This document shows, piece by piece, positions 52,523-60,677 of a stretch of 64,000 nucleotides of DNA. A model generated the notes under the pieces. That model was not told the origin of the DNA. It saw nothing but the letters and a program-made list of their open reading frames with translations, and searched no databases. Source of the stretch: Amycolatopsis solani (GTDB lineage: Bacteria; Actinomycetota; Actinomycetes; Mycobacteriales; Pseudonocardiaceae); NCBI RefSeq assembly GCF_033441515.1, contig NZ_JAWQJT010000003.1, forward strand, positions 372,001-436,000, written 5' to 3'. Made by a program: the position numbers and the translations under genes. Position 1 is the first letter of the stretch; each line of letters starts with the position of its first letter.

Positions 52523-53359
52523 TCAGCCGCGGCCGGGGGCCAGGTTCTGCGTGCCCATCGCCGCCAGGAAGTCGAGCTTGCTCCGGGCGTCCGTGCCCGG
52601 CCGGGGTGTGTAGACGACGACCCGCAGGTTCGAGCCCTGCGTGGTGAGCACGTCGGAGTCGAGGTCGATCGCGCCGATCTCGGGGTGCTCGACCACTTTG
52701 TGCCCGCTCTGGTGCTCGGCGACCGACGCGCCCGCCCACAGTTCGCGGAACCGCGGCACTCGCCGCAACCGGGCGATCAGGGCCGCGACGTCCGGGTCGC
52801 CCGGGTAGCGGCTGGTCGTGGCGCGCAGGTCCGCCACGACGGACTCCTCGAACGCGGCCCGCTCCTCGCGGCCGAACCGGACGGGGCTCGGCATGCCCTC
52901 GAACTGCATGAGCAGCAGGTTGCGGTGGTCCTCGCCGATCGCCGTCGGGTCGCCGAAGGTCGCGGCGAACAGCGGGTTCCAGTGCAGCAGCTGCCAGGTG
53001 GCGTCGTACACGGCGAGCGGGTGGCTCTCGAGCCGTTCGAGCAGGCGGTGCACGCTGCCGGGGATCAGCCGGGGAACGCGGTGCGGGTCGGCCGGGTGCC
53101 CGGCCAGGCGCATGAGGTGCGCGTACTCCGCGTCCGACAGCTGAAGCGCGCGGCTGAGGGCGGTGCAGACCTGGGCCGACGGCTTCGCCGCGCGACCCTG
53201 CTCCAGCCGGACGACGTACTCGATCGAGATGCCGGCCAGCACGGCCAGTTCCTCGCGCCGGAGTCCGGGAGCACGCCGGGGCCCCTTGTGCGGAATCCCC
53301 ACGCTGGCCGGTTCGAGGCGGTCTCGCCACGTCCGCAGGGCCCGGCCGAGATCGTCCAT
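52523..53359 (-). CDS. XRE-family regulator with MmyB-like ligand domain
   Basis: 278 residues from the ATG at 53359; the frame opens far upstream but no motif supports a longer protein. N-terminal helix-turn-helix: GLRREELAVLAGISIEYVVR, LEQGRAAKPSAQVCTALSRA. The C-terminal MmyB-like domain (PAS-like): HPLAVYDATWQLLHWNPLFA, ATFGDPTAIGEDHRNLLLMQ and LRATTSRYPGDPDVAALIAR. MmyB proteins are thought to bind fatty-acid-like ligands. Divergent from the SDR at 53460, which it presumably controls; this pairing is very common in actinomycetes. Confidence 0.92.
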   Translation of the reverse strand: MDDLGRALRTWRDRLEPASVGIPHKGPRRAPGLRREELAVLAGISIEYVVRLEQGRAAKPSAQVCTALSRALQLSDAEYAHLMRLAGHPADPHRVPRLIPGSVHRLLERLESHPLAVYDATWQLLHWNPLFAATFGDPTAIGEDHRNLLLMQFEGMPSPVRFGREERAAFEESVVADLRATTSRYPGDPDVAALIARLRRVPRFRELWAGASVAEHQSGHKVVEHPEIGAIDLDSDVLTTQGSNLRVVVYTPRPGTDARSKLDFLAAMGTQNLAPGRG

Positions 53360-53459
53360 GGGGTCATTCTGCGCCCGCGCGGCCCCTTCGTGGTGGTACT
53401 CGCGATACCAGGACATCTCGTGGCTGCCTCGCGAGCGAGGAGCCGCGCACGGTAGGCCC

Positions 53460-54314
53460 ATGAACGCGATCGATTCCAGCACCCCTTCCGAGCTCGTGGT
53501 CGTCACCGGCGCGAGCACCGGCATCGGCCGGGCCACCGCACGGCGGCTGGCCGCCGACGGCTTCCACGTCCTCGCCGGCGTCCGCACCGAGGCCGCCGCC
53601 GCGGAGGTGAAGGCCGAGCACGTCGAACCGGTGCTGCTCGACATCACCGACGAACGCCAGGTGGCGGCCCTGGCCGACCGGGTCCGCGGGGACCGCCGGC
53701 CGCTGCGTGCCGTGGTGAACAACGCCGGGATCGCGGTGAACGCGCCGATCGAGGCGCTGCCGCTGGCCGAGTGGCGCCGTCAGTTCGACGTCACCGTGTT
53801 CGGTCAGGTGGCGGTCATCCAGGCGCTCATGCCCGCCCTCCTGCGCAGCAAGGGGCGCGTCGTCAACATCGGTTCCACCGGCGGGAAGGTCGCCATGCCG
53901 GCCTTCGGCGCCTACTCCGGGGCGAAGTTCGCCATGGAAGCCGTCAGCGACTCCCTGCGCCGCGAGGTGGAGCCGTTCGGCGTCTCGGTCGCCGTGATCG
54001 TGCCCGGGGCGGTCCGCACCCGGCTGACCGAACGCGGCGGCGCGACCTCGGCCCGGCTGGCCGAGGCGATGACCCCGGAGCAGTGCACGCGCTACGCCGG
54101 CCTGATGAAGGCTTTCCGCGCCACCACGGAGTCCTGGGGCACCCACGGCCTGGACGCGGCTGTCGTCGCCGACGCCGTGTCGAGGGCCGTCCACGCGCGC
54201 AAGCCGCGTACCCGCTACACCGTCGGCCGCGACGCCGCCGTCATGACCCGGCTCACCCACCTCGTCCCGGACCGCCTGCTCGACCGGATGGTGCGCCGCA
54301 CGATGGGACTCTGA
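53460..54314 (+). CDS. Short-chain dehydrogenase/reductase (classical SDR)
   Basis: 284 residues. The ATG at 53460 is chosen for the SDR N-terminus; the frame extends through the neighbouring regulator's gene. TGASTGIGRATARRLA (cofactor loop), NNAGIAVNAPIE, IGSTGGKVAMPAFGAYSGAK (Ser, Tyr, Lys triad) and VIVPGAVRTRL. The long C-terminal extension (RKPRTRYTVGRDAAVMTRLT) is usual in the SDR group paired with MmyB regulators. NADP(H)-dependent carbonyl reduction is likely; the substrate is unknown. Confidence 0.92.
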   Translation: MNAIDSSTPSELVVVTGASTGIGRATARRLAADGFHVLAGVRTEAAAAEVKAEHVEPVLLDITDERQVAALADRVRGDRRPLRAVVNNAGIAVNAPIEALPLAEWRRQFDVTVFGQVAVIQALMPALLRSKGRVVNIGSTGGKVAMPAFGAYSGAKFAMEAVSDSLRREVEPFGVSVAVIVPGAVRTRLTERGGATSARLAEAMTPEQCTRYAGLMKAFRATTESWGTHGLDAAVVADAVSRAVHARKPRTRYTVGRDAAVMTRLTHLVPDRLLDRMVRRTMGL

Positions 54315-54445
54315 GGCCGCCGCGGTTCGTGGGCTCTCGTCACGTGCTGGGCAAGAACGCGGTCGTCACGATGTGAGTCCGGACGCAGGCGTCCCGGCGG
54401 TGGAACGCGCGGCATGCGGGCCGGAGGTGCTCTAGCGTGGCAGGC

Positions 54446-54880
54446 ATGGAGCCCCTCGAGCCTGACACCCGAACGCTCGAACGCGGCCTGGCGCGGTACG
54501 TCCGGGCGGTCGCGAGCGCGGTCGGCGTCCCGGCCGAGAGCACCACGGTCGAGATCAGCGACACGGCCACCGCCTACCTCGGGCTGCCCCTGCGCTGGCG
54601 CGACCGGCCCGACCACGACGTCATGCTGGTGTGGAGCGAACGGCGGGGGTGGTCGCTCGCGGTGGAGACCGAACCCACCCAGAGCCCGGACGTCATCGCG
54701 CACCAGGGCGGCGAGAACCTCGTGCCGGCCCCGGCCGCGGTCGCGCGGTTCGTCGCCGACACCGCCGCCGGACGGCACCCCGGCCCGGCGGCCCCGGCCG
54801 CCGTGAAGACGGCGTCGCGCACGTCGCTGACCGAGCAGCTGCGGCCCTACCTGGGCCGCGAACCGGACTCCCCGGCTTGA
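54446..54880 (+). CDS. DUF6292-like protein
   Basis: 144 residues. The ATG at 54446 is used; a GTG at 54437 overlaps a -10-like TAGCGT (54433-54438), which would put the transcript start at the ATG, so it is probably leaderless. The sequence starts LERGLARYVRAVASAVGVPA and contains LPLRWRDRPDHDVMLVWSER, RGWSLAVETEPTQSPDVIAH, the pattern of DUF6292-type proteins found in Pseudonocardiales. No function is known. It stands alone between an SDR and an MFS gene. Confidence 0.72.
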   Translation: MEPLEPDTRTLERGLARYVRAVASAVGVPAESTTVEISDTATAYLGLPLRWRDRPDHDVMLVWSERRGWSLAVETEPTQSPDVIAHQGGENLVPAPAAVARFVADTAAGRHPGPAAPAAVKTASRTSLTEQLRPYLGREPDSPA

Positions 54881-54921
54881 CCTCCCGTGCTCAGGTCTCG
54901 AGACCTCGGATTGACGCCGCT

Positions 54922-56247
54922 TCAGCGGACGGCCGAAGAGACCCCGGCGCGCAGTCCCGTCGCCGCCAGGACACCCGCGAGGGCCACGGACGCCGCCACC
55001 ACCAGGCCCGTCGCCAGGTGTGGCGGAGACGGGCCCAGCGCGACCGCGCCGATCACCGCCGTGCCGATGGCCGATCCCAGCTGGGGTGCGGTGTTCAGCA
55101 GGCCGGACGCGATGCCGCGGTCGCCGTCGGCCACCACCTCGGTGCCCGCGTGGGTGGCGGCCACCGACGCCGCGCCCAGGCCGCAGCCCGACACCGCCAG
55201 TGACACCGCGAACAGCACCGTGGACGACGTCGACACGGCCGGCGTTGCCGCCGCCAGCGCCACCACGACCACGCCGAGCCCGGCCGTCGCGGACACTCTG
55301 GCGCCCGTGCGGTCCAGGACTCTGGCTCCCACCGCGCTGCCGGCGACCACGCCGAGGCTGAACGGCGCGAACAAGACCCCGGTCACTCCCGGCGAAAGTC
55401 CTTGCCCCGCCTGGAAGAACGCCGTTCCGACCACACTCGCCGGGGTCGTGGCGAAGGTGAGGGCGAACGCGACCGCGAGCGCCGACAAGAACCGCGGCGA
55501 ACCGGCGAGCCTGCCCGGCACCAGCGGGTTCGCCGAGCGCGCTTCCACTACCGCGAACGCCGCCAGCAGCACCACCGCCGCCGGGGCCGTCACCGCCGGC
55601 GCCACCCCGGACAGCGCGGTGATCCCGGCCAGCAGGCCGCCGGTCACCAGGAACGCGCCCGGCAGGTCCAGCGGGGCGCGCCGGCCGCCGTGCCCGTGAC
55701 CGGACAGGCGGCCCGGCGCGAACGCCAGCACCACGAGGCAGACGGGTACGTTCACCAGGAACATCGCGCGCCAGCCCAGCAGCTGCACCAGGACACCGCC
55801 GCACGCGAAGCCGGCCGCGCCCCCGGCCGCCGCGGTCGCGGTCCACCACGCGACCGCCTTGACCCGCTCCGGGCCTTCTTCGGTGAGCGTCAGCACCAGC
55901 GCGAACGCCGAAGGCACGACGAAAGCGGCGGCCATGCCCTGCACGGCCCGCGCGACGACCACCACCGGCAACGCCGGCGCGAGCCCGGCCGTCAGGCTCG
56001 CGACCGCGAACGCCGCCACCCCGGCCAGGAAGGTCCGCCGGTGCCCGAAGCGGTCACCGAGCCGGCCCGCCGGGACGAGGAACCCGCCGAACAGCAACGC
56101 GTACCCGCTGACCACCCACTGCGTTGCCGCACCGGAACCACCGAGGTCGGCCCCGATTTCGGGCAGCCCGACCACGGCGATCGTCACGCCGAGGACGTCC
56201 ACGAACTGCGCCAGGCACAACAGCAGCAGGGCCGCCCGCTCTCGCAT
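54922..56247 (-). CDS. MFS transporter (DHA2-like drug exporter)
   Basis: 441 residues; the ATG at 56247 has GGAGGG 7 bases upstream. About 12-14 membrane segments. Motif A: GRLGDRFGHRRTFLAGVAAF (G-x-x-x-D-R-x-G-R-R type); LLLLCLAQFVDVLGVTIAVV holds the usual LD/F-x-D start, ARAVQGMAAAFVVPSAFALV is motif B, GGAAGFACGGVLVQLLGWRA motif C for antiport. Proton-driven efflux of a drug or metabolite is likely. It lies 63 bp from the SDR gene on the same strand and may be read with it. Confidence 0.92.
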   Translation of the reverse strand: MRERAALLLLCLAQFVDVLGVTIAVVGLPEIGADLGGSGAATQWVVSGYALLFGGFLVPAGRLGDRFGHRRTFLAGVAAFAVASLTAGLAPALPVVVVARAVQGMAAAFVVPSAFALVLTLTEEGPERVKAVAWWTATAAAGGAAGFACGGVLVQLLGWRAMFLVNVPVCLVVLAFAPGRLSGHGHGGRRAPLDLPGAFLVTGGLLAGITALSGVAPAVTAPAAVVLLAAFAVVEARSANPLVPGRLAGSPRFLSALAVAFALTFATTPASVVGTAFFQAGQGLSPGVTGVLFAPFSLGVVAGSAVGARVLDRTGARVSATAGLGVVVVALAAATPAVSTSSTVLFAVSLAVSGCGLGAASVAATHAGTEVVADGDRGIASGLLNTAPQLGSAIGTAVIGAVALGPSPPHLATGLVVAASVALAGVLAATGLRAGVSSAVR

Positions 56248-56310
56248 CCGCTCACCCTCCTCCGGCCCCATCGTGCGAGAGCGCAACCGCTGGCGCCACT
56301 CGCCTGCGCG

Positions 56311-57054
56311 CTACAGCTGGGCGGCACCGCCGTCCACGGGGATCTCGGCGCCGGTGGTGAACGTCGCCTCGAACGCGAGGTACGCCACCGTGGCCGCGAC
56401 CTCGGCCGGCTCGCCGAAGCGCCGCATCGGGTTCTGCGCGATCATCTCGGCCTTGGCCGGCCCGGCGGCCTCCGGCGGCATGGCCGCGTCGAGGATGCCG
56501 GTGTCGATCGGTCCCGGGCTCACCGCGTTGACGCGGACCCCGCGCGGCAGCAGTTCCCGCGCCAGTGACCGGGTCATCGACCGCAGTGCCGCCTTGGTCG
56601 CGGCGTAGGCGCTGATCAGGTCGAGTCCCTTGACGTTCGCCACCGACGTCGTGAGCACGACACCGGCACCCTCGCGCAACAGCGGCGCCAGTTTCTGCAC
56701 CGTGAAGTACGGGCCCTTGGTGTTCACCGCGAACAGCTCGTCGTACCGCGCTTCCGGCATCGACTCGAACGGCGCGAACGCCGTCACGCCCGCGTTGACG
56801 AACACCGCGTCCACCGCGCCGAACTCCGCGCGAACCGCCCGCGCCAGTTCCTCGACGTCGGCCATCGACGCGGCGTCGCTGCGCACGGCCGTCGCCCGCT
56901 CCCCCAGCCGGCGCCGCGCGGACTCGAGCTTTTCCTTGTCCCGCCCGGTGATCAGCACCCGCGCGCCGCGGGCCACCAGCAGTTCGGCGGTCGCGAGACC
57001 GAGTCCGCTGCTGCCGCCGGTGATCACGACGTTCTTTCCCTCGTATGCGTTCAT
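56311..57054 (-). CDS. Short-chain dehydrogenase/reductase
   Basis: 247 residues. TGGSSGLGLATAELLV cofactor loop, ITGRDKEKLESARRRLG (Arg suggesting NADP), NAGVTAFAPFE, LTTSVANVKGLDLISAYAAT with Ser/Tyr/Lys triad (YAATK), and SPGPIDTGILDAA. C-terminal TGAEIPVDGGAAQL closes the fold. Divergent from a LysR regulator across a 91-bp gap with a dyad at 57104-57134, so LysR-controlled. Substrate unknown. Confidence 0.93.
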   Translation of the reverse strand: MNAYEGKNVVITGGSSGLGLATAELLVARGARVLITGRDKEKLESARRRLGERATAVRSDAASMADVEELARAVRAEFGAVDAVFVNAGVTAFAPFESMPEARYDELFAVNTKGPYFTVQKLAPLLREGAGVVLTTSVANVKGLDLISAYAATKAALRSMTRSLARELLPRGVRVNAVSPGPIDTGILDAAMPPEAAGPAKAEMIAQNPMRRFGEPAEVAATVAYLAFEATFTTGAEIPVDGGAAQL

Positions 57055-57103
57055 GCTTCGAGTCAACGGCCGGGGCCGCCGCCGCGTCCAAGTCCCGTTC
57101 CGC

Positions 57104-57134
57104 ATGCCGCCATACCTCCGGGGCATGGCGGCGT
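57104..57134. promoter_or_regulatory. LysR operator candidate
   Basis: ATGCCGCCAT (57104-57113) and ATGGCGGCGT (57125-57134) form a 9-of-10 inverted repeat with an 11-base spacer, the size expected for LysR-type sites, directly upstream of the LysR start. Confidence 0.55.
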
Positions 57135-57145
57135 AGCCTCGAAGG

Positions 57146-57991
57146 GTGGATCTCGACCTGCGGCTGGTCCGGTACTTCACGGTCGTGGCCGAGCACGGCA
57201 ACATCGGCCGCGCCGCCACGGCCCTGCACCTCGCCCAGCCGTCGCTGAGCCGCCAGATCCAGCGGCTGGAGCACCAGCTCGGCGTGCGGCTGTTCGCGCG
57301 CACCCCGCAGGGCACCACCCTCACCCCGGCCGGCGCGGCGTTCCTGCCGCGCGCCCACGCGGTCCTCGATGCAGCCGTCGGCGCCGTGACCGTCGCCCGC
57401 GCCGCCGACCCGCCGCGGGAAATCACCATCGGCTACGCCGAGGGCCTGATCATCACCCCCGCGGTGCGGGCGCTGCGCCACCGCCACCCCAGCGCGCGCG
57501 TGCGGACGCGGCTGCTGCGCTGGCACGACACCCGCGCCTTGCCCGACGGCCGGGTCGACGCTCTCGTCGCGCGAGAGCCGCTGCCGTTCCCCGCGACGGT
57601 GACACCGCTGTACGACGAACCGCGCGTCCTGCTGGTCCCCGTCACGCACCGCTTGGCGGGCAAGGAGGTCGTCTCGGTGGCCGACCTGGGTGACGAGGAC
57701 CTGGTGGCGTGCGCGGTGACGCCGACGCTCTGGAGCACCCCGAAGGACGGCTCGCCACCGCCCGCCCCGGACGACAGCTTCGAGGACAAGCTGGAGCTCG
57801 TGGCCTCGGGCAGCGCCGTGGCGGTCCTGCCCGCCGGCGACCACCGCCTTCGGCTGCGCGACGACGTGACGGCGATCCCGGTCGAGGGCTTCGAGCCCTG
57901 CCGGGTCGTGGTGGCGTCGCGGACCCGGCACCCGAACCCGCTGGTGGCCTCGTTCCGCGAGGCCGCGCGGCTGCTGGTGCCCGCCGGCTGA
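57146..57991 (+). CDS. LysR family regulator
   Basis: 281 residues from a GTG at 57146. The HTH is canonical: LRLVRYFTVVAEHGNIGRAA, TALHLAQPSLSRQIQRLEHQ, LGVRLFARTPQGTTLTPAG. The substrate-binding lobe is shorter than usual but present (EITIGYAEGLIITPAVRALR). TAGCCT at 57134-57139 is a plausible -10, giving a nearly leaderless message. It probably controls the divergent SDR and perhaps the MFS pump beyond it. Confidence 0.92.
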   Translation: MDLDLRLVRYFTVVAEHGNIGRAATALHLAQPSLSRQIQRLEHQLGVRLFARTPQGTTLTPAGAAFLPRAHAVLDAAVGAVTVARAADPPREITIGYAEGLIITPAVRALRHRHPSARVRTRLLRWHDTRALPDGRVDALVAREPLPFPATVTPLYDEPRVLLVPVTHRLAGKEVVSVADLGDEDLVACAVTPTLWSTPKDGSPPPAPDDSFEDKLELVASGSAVAVLPAGDHRLRLRDDVTAIPVEGFEPCRVVVASRTRHPNPLVASFREAARLLVPAG

Positions 57992-58002
57992 ACTCCGCAC
58001 CC

Positions 58003-59643
58003 TCACTCCGCCGCGAGCAGACCGTGCTCGCGCACCGCGGGCGCCGACAACGTCTTGTAGCCGTGGTCGTCGAACACGATCGTCACCGTGTCGTCGGCCA
58101 CGGACATCACCACGCCGCGCCCCCACTCCGCGTGCTCCACCGGGCTGTTGACGGGAAACTCGCCGTCTCCGGAGGACGCCGGCTCGGCGGTGCCGGCGGT
58201 GCACGTGTCGCAGTTGCCGCACGGCCGCTCGAGCCGTTCCCCGAAGTAGCCCAGGAGGAATTGGCGGCGGCAGCCGGTGGTTTCGGCGTACCCGCGCATC
58301 ATGTCGATCCGGGACCGGATCAGCCGCTGGTGGGCTTCGGCGGCCTCGACGCCCTGCGCCACGGCTTGCCCGGGGTCCACCCCGGAGTCCCGGTACTCGA
58401 GGCGGCCGTCGGCGGTGACGCCGACCGATCCCGTCTGCTCCAGCAGGTTGACCGCCCGGGTGCGCTGGGCCGCCGAGACGGTCACCGCCTTGCCGAGCTC
58501 GGCCGGCTTCAGCGGCGCGCCGTGCCCGGAGAGCGTGGTGGCCACCTCCGCCAGCGCCTGCTCGGGTGCTTTCGCCGCGGTCAGGAACTTCTGGCGGCCG
58601 AGGTCGCGTGGCCGGTGGTACAACGTGATCTCCGCCGGTTCGCCGTCGCGGCCGGCGCGGCCGATCTGCTGGTAGTAGGTGTCGAGCGACTCCGGCGCCG
58701 CCGCGTGCAGCACGAACCGCAGGCCGGCCTTGTCGATGCCCATGCCGAACGCCGACGTCGCGACGACCACGTCGAGGTCGCCGCGCAGGAACTCCGCGTG
58801 GACGCGGTCGCGGTCGGCCGCCTTCATCCCGGCGTGGTAGGCCGCCACGCGAACGCCTTCGGCGGCGAGCTCACCGGCGTAGGTGTCGGCGTCCTTGCGG
58901 CTGGTGACGTACACCAGCCCCGGACGGGTCGCGGGGTCCGAGGTCAGCGCGCGCGTCCGCGTGAGGACGGCCTGGTGGCGGTCGTCGTCGTCCGGCAGCG
59001 GGTCGACGCCGAGGCGCAAGTTGGGCCGGTCGAAGCTCGCGAGCACCTCCCGGTGCTCGCGCAACCCCAGCCGGGCCACGATGTCGGCGCGGACGGGCAG
59101 CGCGGCGGTCGCCGTCAGCGCGATCACGCGGGGGTGCCCGAGCCGCTCGATGACCGGCGCCAGCCGCAGGTAGTCCGGCCGGAAGTCGTGCCCCCACGCG
59201 GAAACGCAGTGCGCCTCGTCCACCACGAACAGCGAGACGCCGAGCTCGGCGACCGCGTCGAGCACCTCGTCGGAGGCCAGCTGTTCAGGGGACAGGAACA
59301 GGTACTCGGCGGTGCCCTGGCGCAGCGCCTCCCACGCGTGCTCGCGCTCGGCGGCGCGCTGCGCGGAGTTCAAGGCCACCGCCTCCGGCGCGCGGCTGCC
59401 CTCGATGCCTTCGATCTGGTCGTGCTGCAGGGCGATCAACGGCGACACCACCAGCGTCGGGCCGTCGAGCAGCAGCGCGGGCACCTGGTAGATCGCGGAT
59501 TTCCCGGCCCCGGTGGGCAGCACGGCCAGGACGTCCCGGCCCGCCATCACGTGTTCCATCGCCGCCAGCTGCTCGCCGGTCAGCTGCCGCCAGCCGAACT
59601 TCTCCGCCGCGATGCACTGGAGTTCGTCGCGTCTTCTCGCCAT
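58003..59643 (-). CDS. recQ: ATP-dependent DNA helicase RecQ
   Basis: 546 residues from the ATG at 59643. Motif 0 FGWRQLTGEQLAAMEHVMAG; Walker A LPTGAGKSAIYQVPAL; DEAHCVSAWGHDFRPDY (DEAH box and RecQ aromatic-rich loop); HAGMKAADRDRVHAEFLRGD; QQIGRAGRDGEPAE (motif VI). The RecQ-C zinc site is GCRRQFLLGYFGE...CGNCDTC. It unwinds 3'-tailed DNA in repair and recombination. The C-terminal 70 residues after the zinc site lack a clear HRDC domain and instead read VEHAEWGRGVVMSVADDTVT, a small SH3-like domain common in actinobacterial RecQ. Confidence 0.95.
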   Translation of the reverse strand: MARRRDELQCIAAEKFGWRQLTGEQLAAMEHVMAGRDVLAVLPTGAGKSAIYQVPALLLDGPTLVVSPLIALQHDQIEGIEGSRAPEAVALNSAQRAAEREHAWEALRQGTAEYLFLSPEQLASDEVLDAVAELGVSLFVVDEAHCVSAWGHDFRPDYLRLAPVIERLGHPRVIALTATAALPVRADIVARLGLREHREVLASFDRPNLRLGVDPLPDDDDRHQAVLTRTRALTSDPATRPGLVYVTSRKDADTYAGELAAEGVRVAAYHAGMKAADRDRVHAEFLRGDLDVVVATSAFGMGIDKAGLRFVLHAAAPESLDTYYQQIGRAGRDGEPAEITLYHRPRDLGRQKFLTAAKAPEQALAEVATTLSGHGAPLKPAELGKAVTVSAAQRTRAVNLLEQTGSVGVTADGRLEYRDSGVDPGQAVAQGVEAAEAHQRLIRSRIDMMRGYAETTGCRRQFLLGYFGERLERPCGNCDTCTAGTAEPASSGDGEFPVNSPVEHAEWGRGVVMSVADDTVTIVFDDHGYKTLSAPAVREHGLLAAE

Positions 59644-59686
59644 CCGCGGCAGGTACCCGCGCCCCGCGGACGAAAACCAGACCCGG

Positions 59687-60352
59687 TCAGCGCTGGTCTT
59701 CGACGCGCAGGGCGGCCTGCTCCGGCCCCGCGGCCGGAACCGTGCCGGCGTCGACGGCCACTTCGTCGGGCTCGGTGTCGACCGGCGGGCCGTCGCCCTC
59801 GACCGGCGCCAGCTGGATCGGCTCCCGCGAAGACGCATCGGCGTCCGGATCGTCCCGGTCCCAGGCGGGCGAATCGAGGCCGTCCGGTTCGGGATCCCGG
59901 TCGAGCTCGAGCCGTTCCTGCTGTTCCGAACCGAGGGCCTGGTCCGGACCGGCGACGTCCGCCTCGGACGTTTCCTCCGGCTCGCGGATCTCCGCCGCCA
60001 TCGAACCGCCGGGAATGTCGGCGGAGATGCCGGTTTCCGCGGCGTACTGCTGATCGACGGCGTCCTCTTCGGACGGCCCGGCATCGAGCACCACGTCCGC
60101 GGCCGGGTCCGGCCGCTCCTCGGCGAGCCGCTCCCCCAGCGGCCGCGGGTGCGCCTCCTCCCACGGCGTCATGCCGTACTTCGTCACGCCCGTCCAGTGC
60201 TCGGGCGGGTCCATGCCCTGCTCGAGCGGATCGACGCGCAACCGGTCCTCGTCCAGGTCTTCGGCGGCGTTCAGCGCGGCCGGATCGGTCTCCACGGAAT
60301 CCGGCGCACCGGTGTCCTGCGGCGGGTCGTAGGGCTGATGGGGCTCGGTCAC
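59687..60352 (-). CDS. Acidic DUF5709-like protein
   Basis: 221 residues. A GTG at 60352 is preferred (GGAAGG 8 bases upstream); a GTG at 60361 would overlap that site. Very acidic and Pro-rich, no signal or membrane segment: LDEDRLRVDPLEQGMDPPEH, then VTKYGMTPWEEAHPRPLGER, LAEERPD, typical of DUF5709-type actinobacterial proteins. Probably largely disordered. Function unknown. It is 43 bp upstream of recQ on the same strand, so co-transcription is possible. Confidence 0.8.
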   Translation of the reverse strand: MTEPHQPYDPPQDTGAPDSVETDPAALNAAEDLDEDRLRVDPLEQGMDPPEHWTGVTKYGMTPWEEAHPRPLGERLAEERPDPAADVVLDAGPSEEDAVDQQYAAETGISADIPGGSMAAEIREPEETSEADVAGPDQALGSEQQERLELDRDPEPDGLDSPAWDRDDPDADASSREPIQLAPVEGDGPPVDTEPDEVAVDAGTVPAAGPEQAALRVEDQR

Positions 60353-60444
60353 CGGGACCACCTTCCTTCATCCGGCGGTGACCGTGTGTTCCCGCTCCCG
60401 GGCCGGTGAAACGCCCGCCCGCCCCGGATGACCCGATGAGGGCC

Positions 60445-60675
60445 CCGGCAAAGTCGCGGGTGCGCGATCGACCGGATCCGCCGCGATGTCATGAACGACC
60501 CGTTCACGACGCCCGGGCCACCGATCCCCGGCGCCGCCTCCCGCGCACCGAGCGGCTTGCCGAAGGGGAGGTCGCGAATGACTCATTCGGGACCTCCAAG
60601 GCCGCCAATGACTCATTCGCGACCTCGCTCGTACTCCCCACCCTGCCAGGGCGGCGGGACCCGCGACTTTGCCGG
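60445..60675. repeat. 231-bp element with 17-bp perfect terminal inverted repeats and inner hairpin
   Basis: CCGGCAAAGTCGCGGGT (60445-60461) is the exact complement of 60659-60675. Inside, GAGGTCGCGAATGA (60568-60581) pairs with 60613-60626, and AATGACTCATT occurs twice. There is no coding sequence. It fills most of the 325-bp gap between the DUF5709-like gene and the L,D-transpeptidase stop (60678). It looks like a non-autonomous mobile element or a genus-specific hairpin. No target-site duplication is evident (GGCC before, AGTC after). Frames read through it (MTHSGPPRPP type) are artefacts. Confidence 0.75.
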
Positions 60676-60677
60676 AG

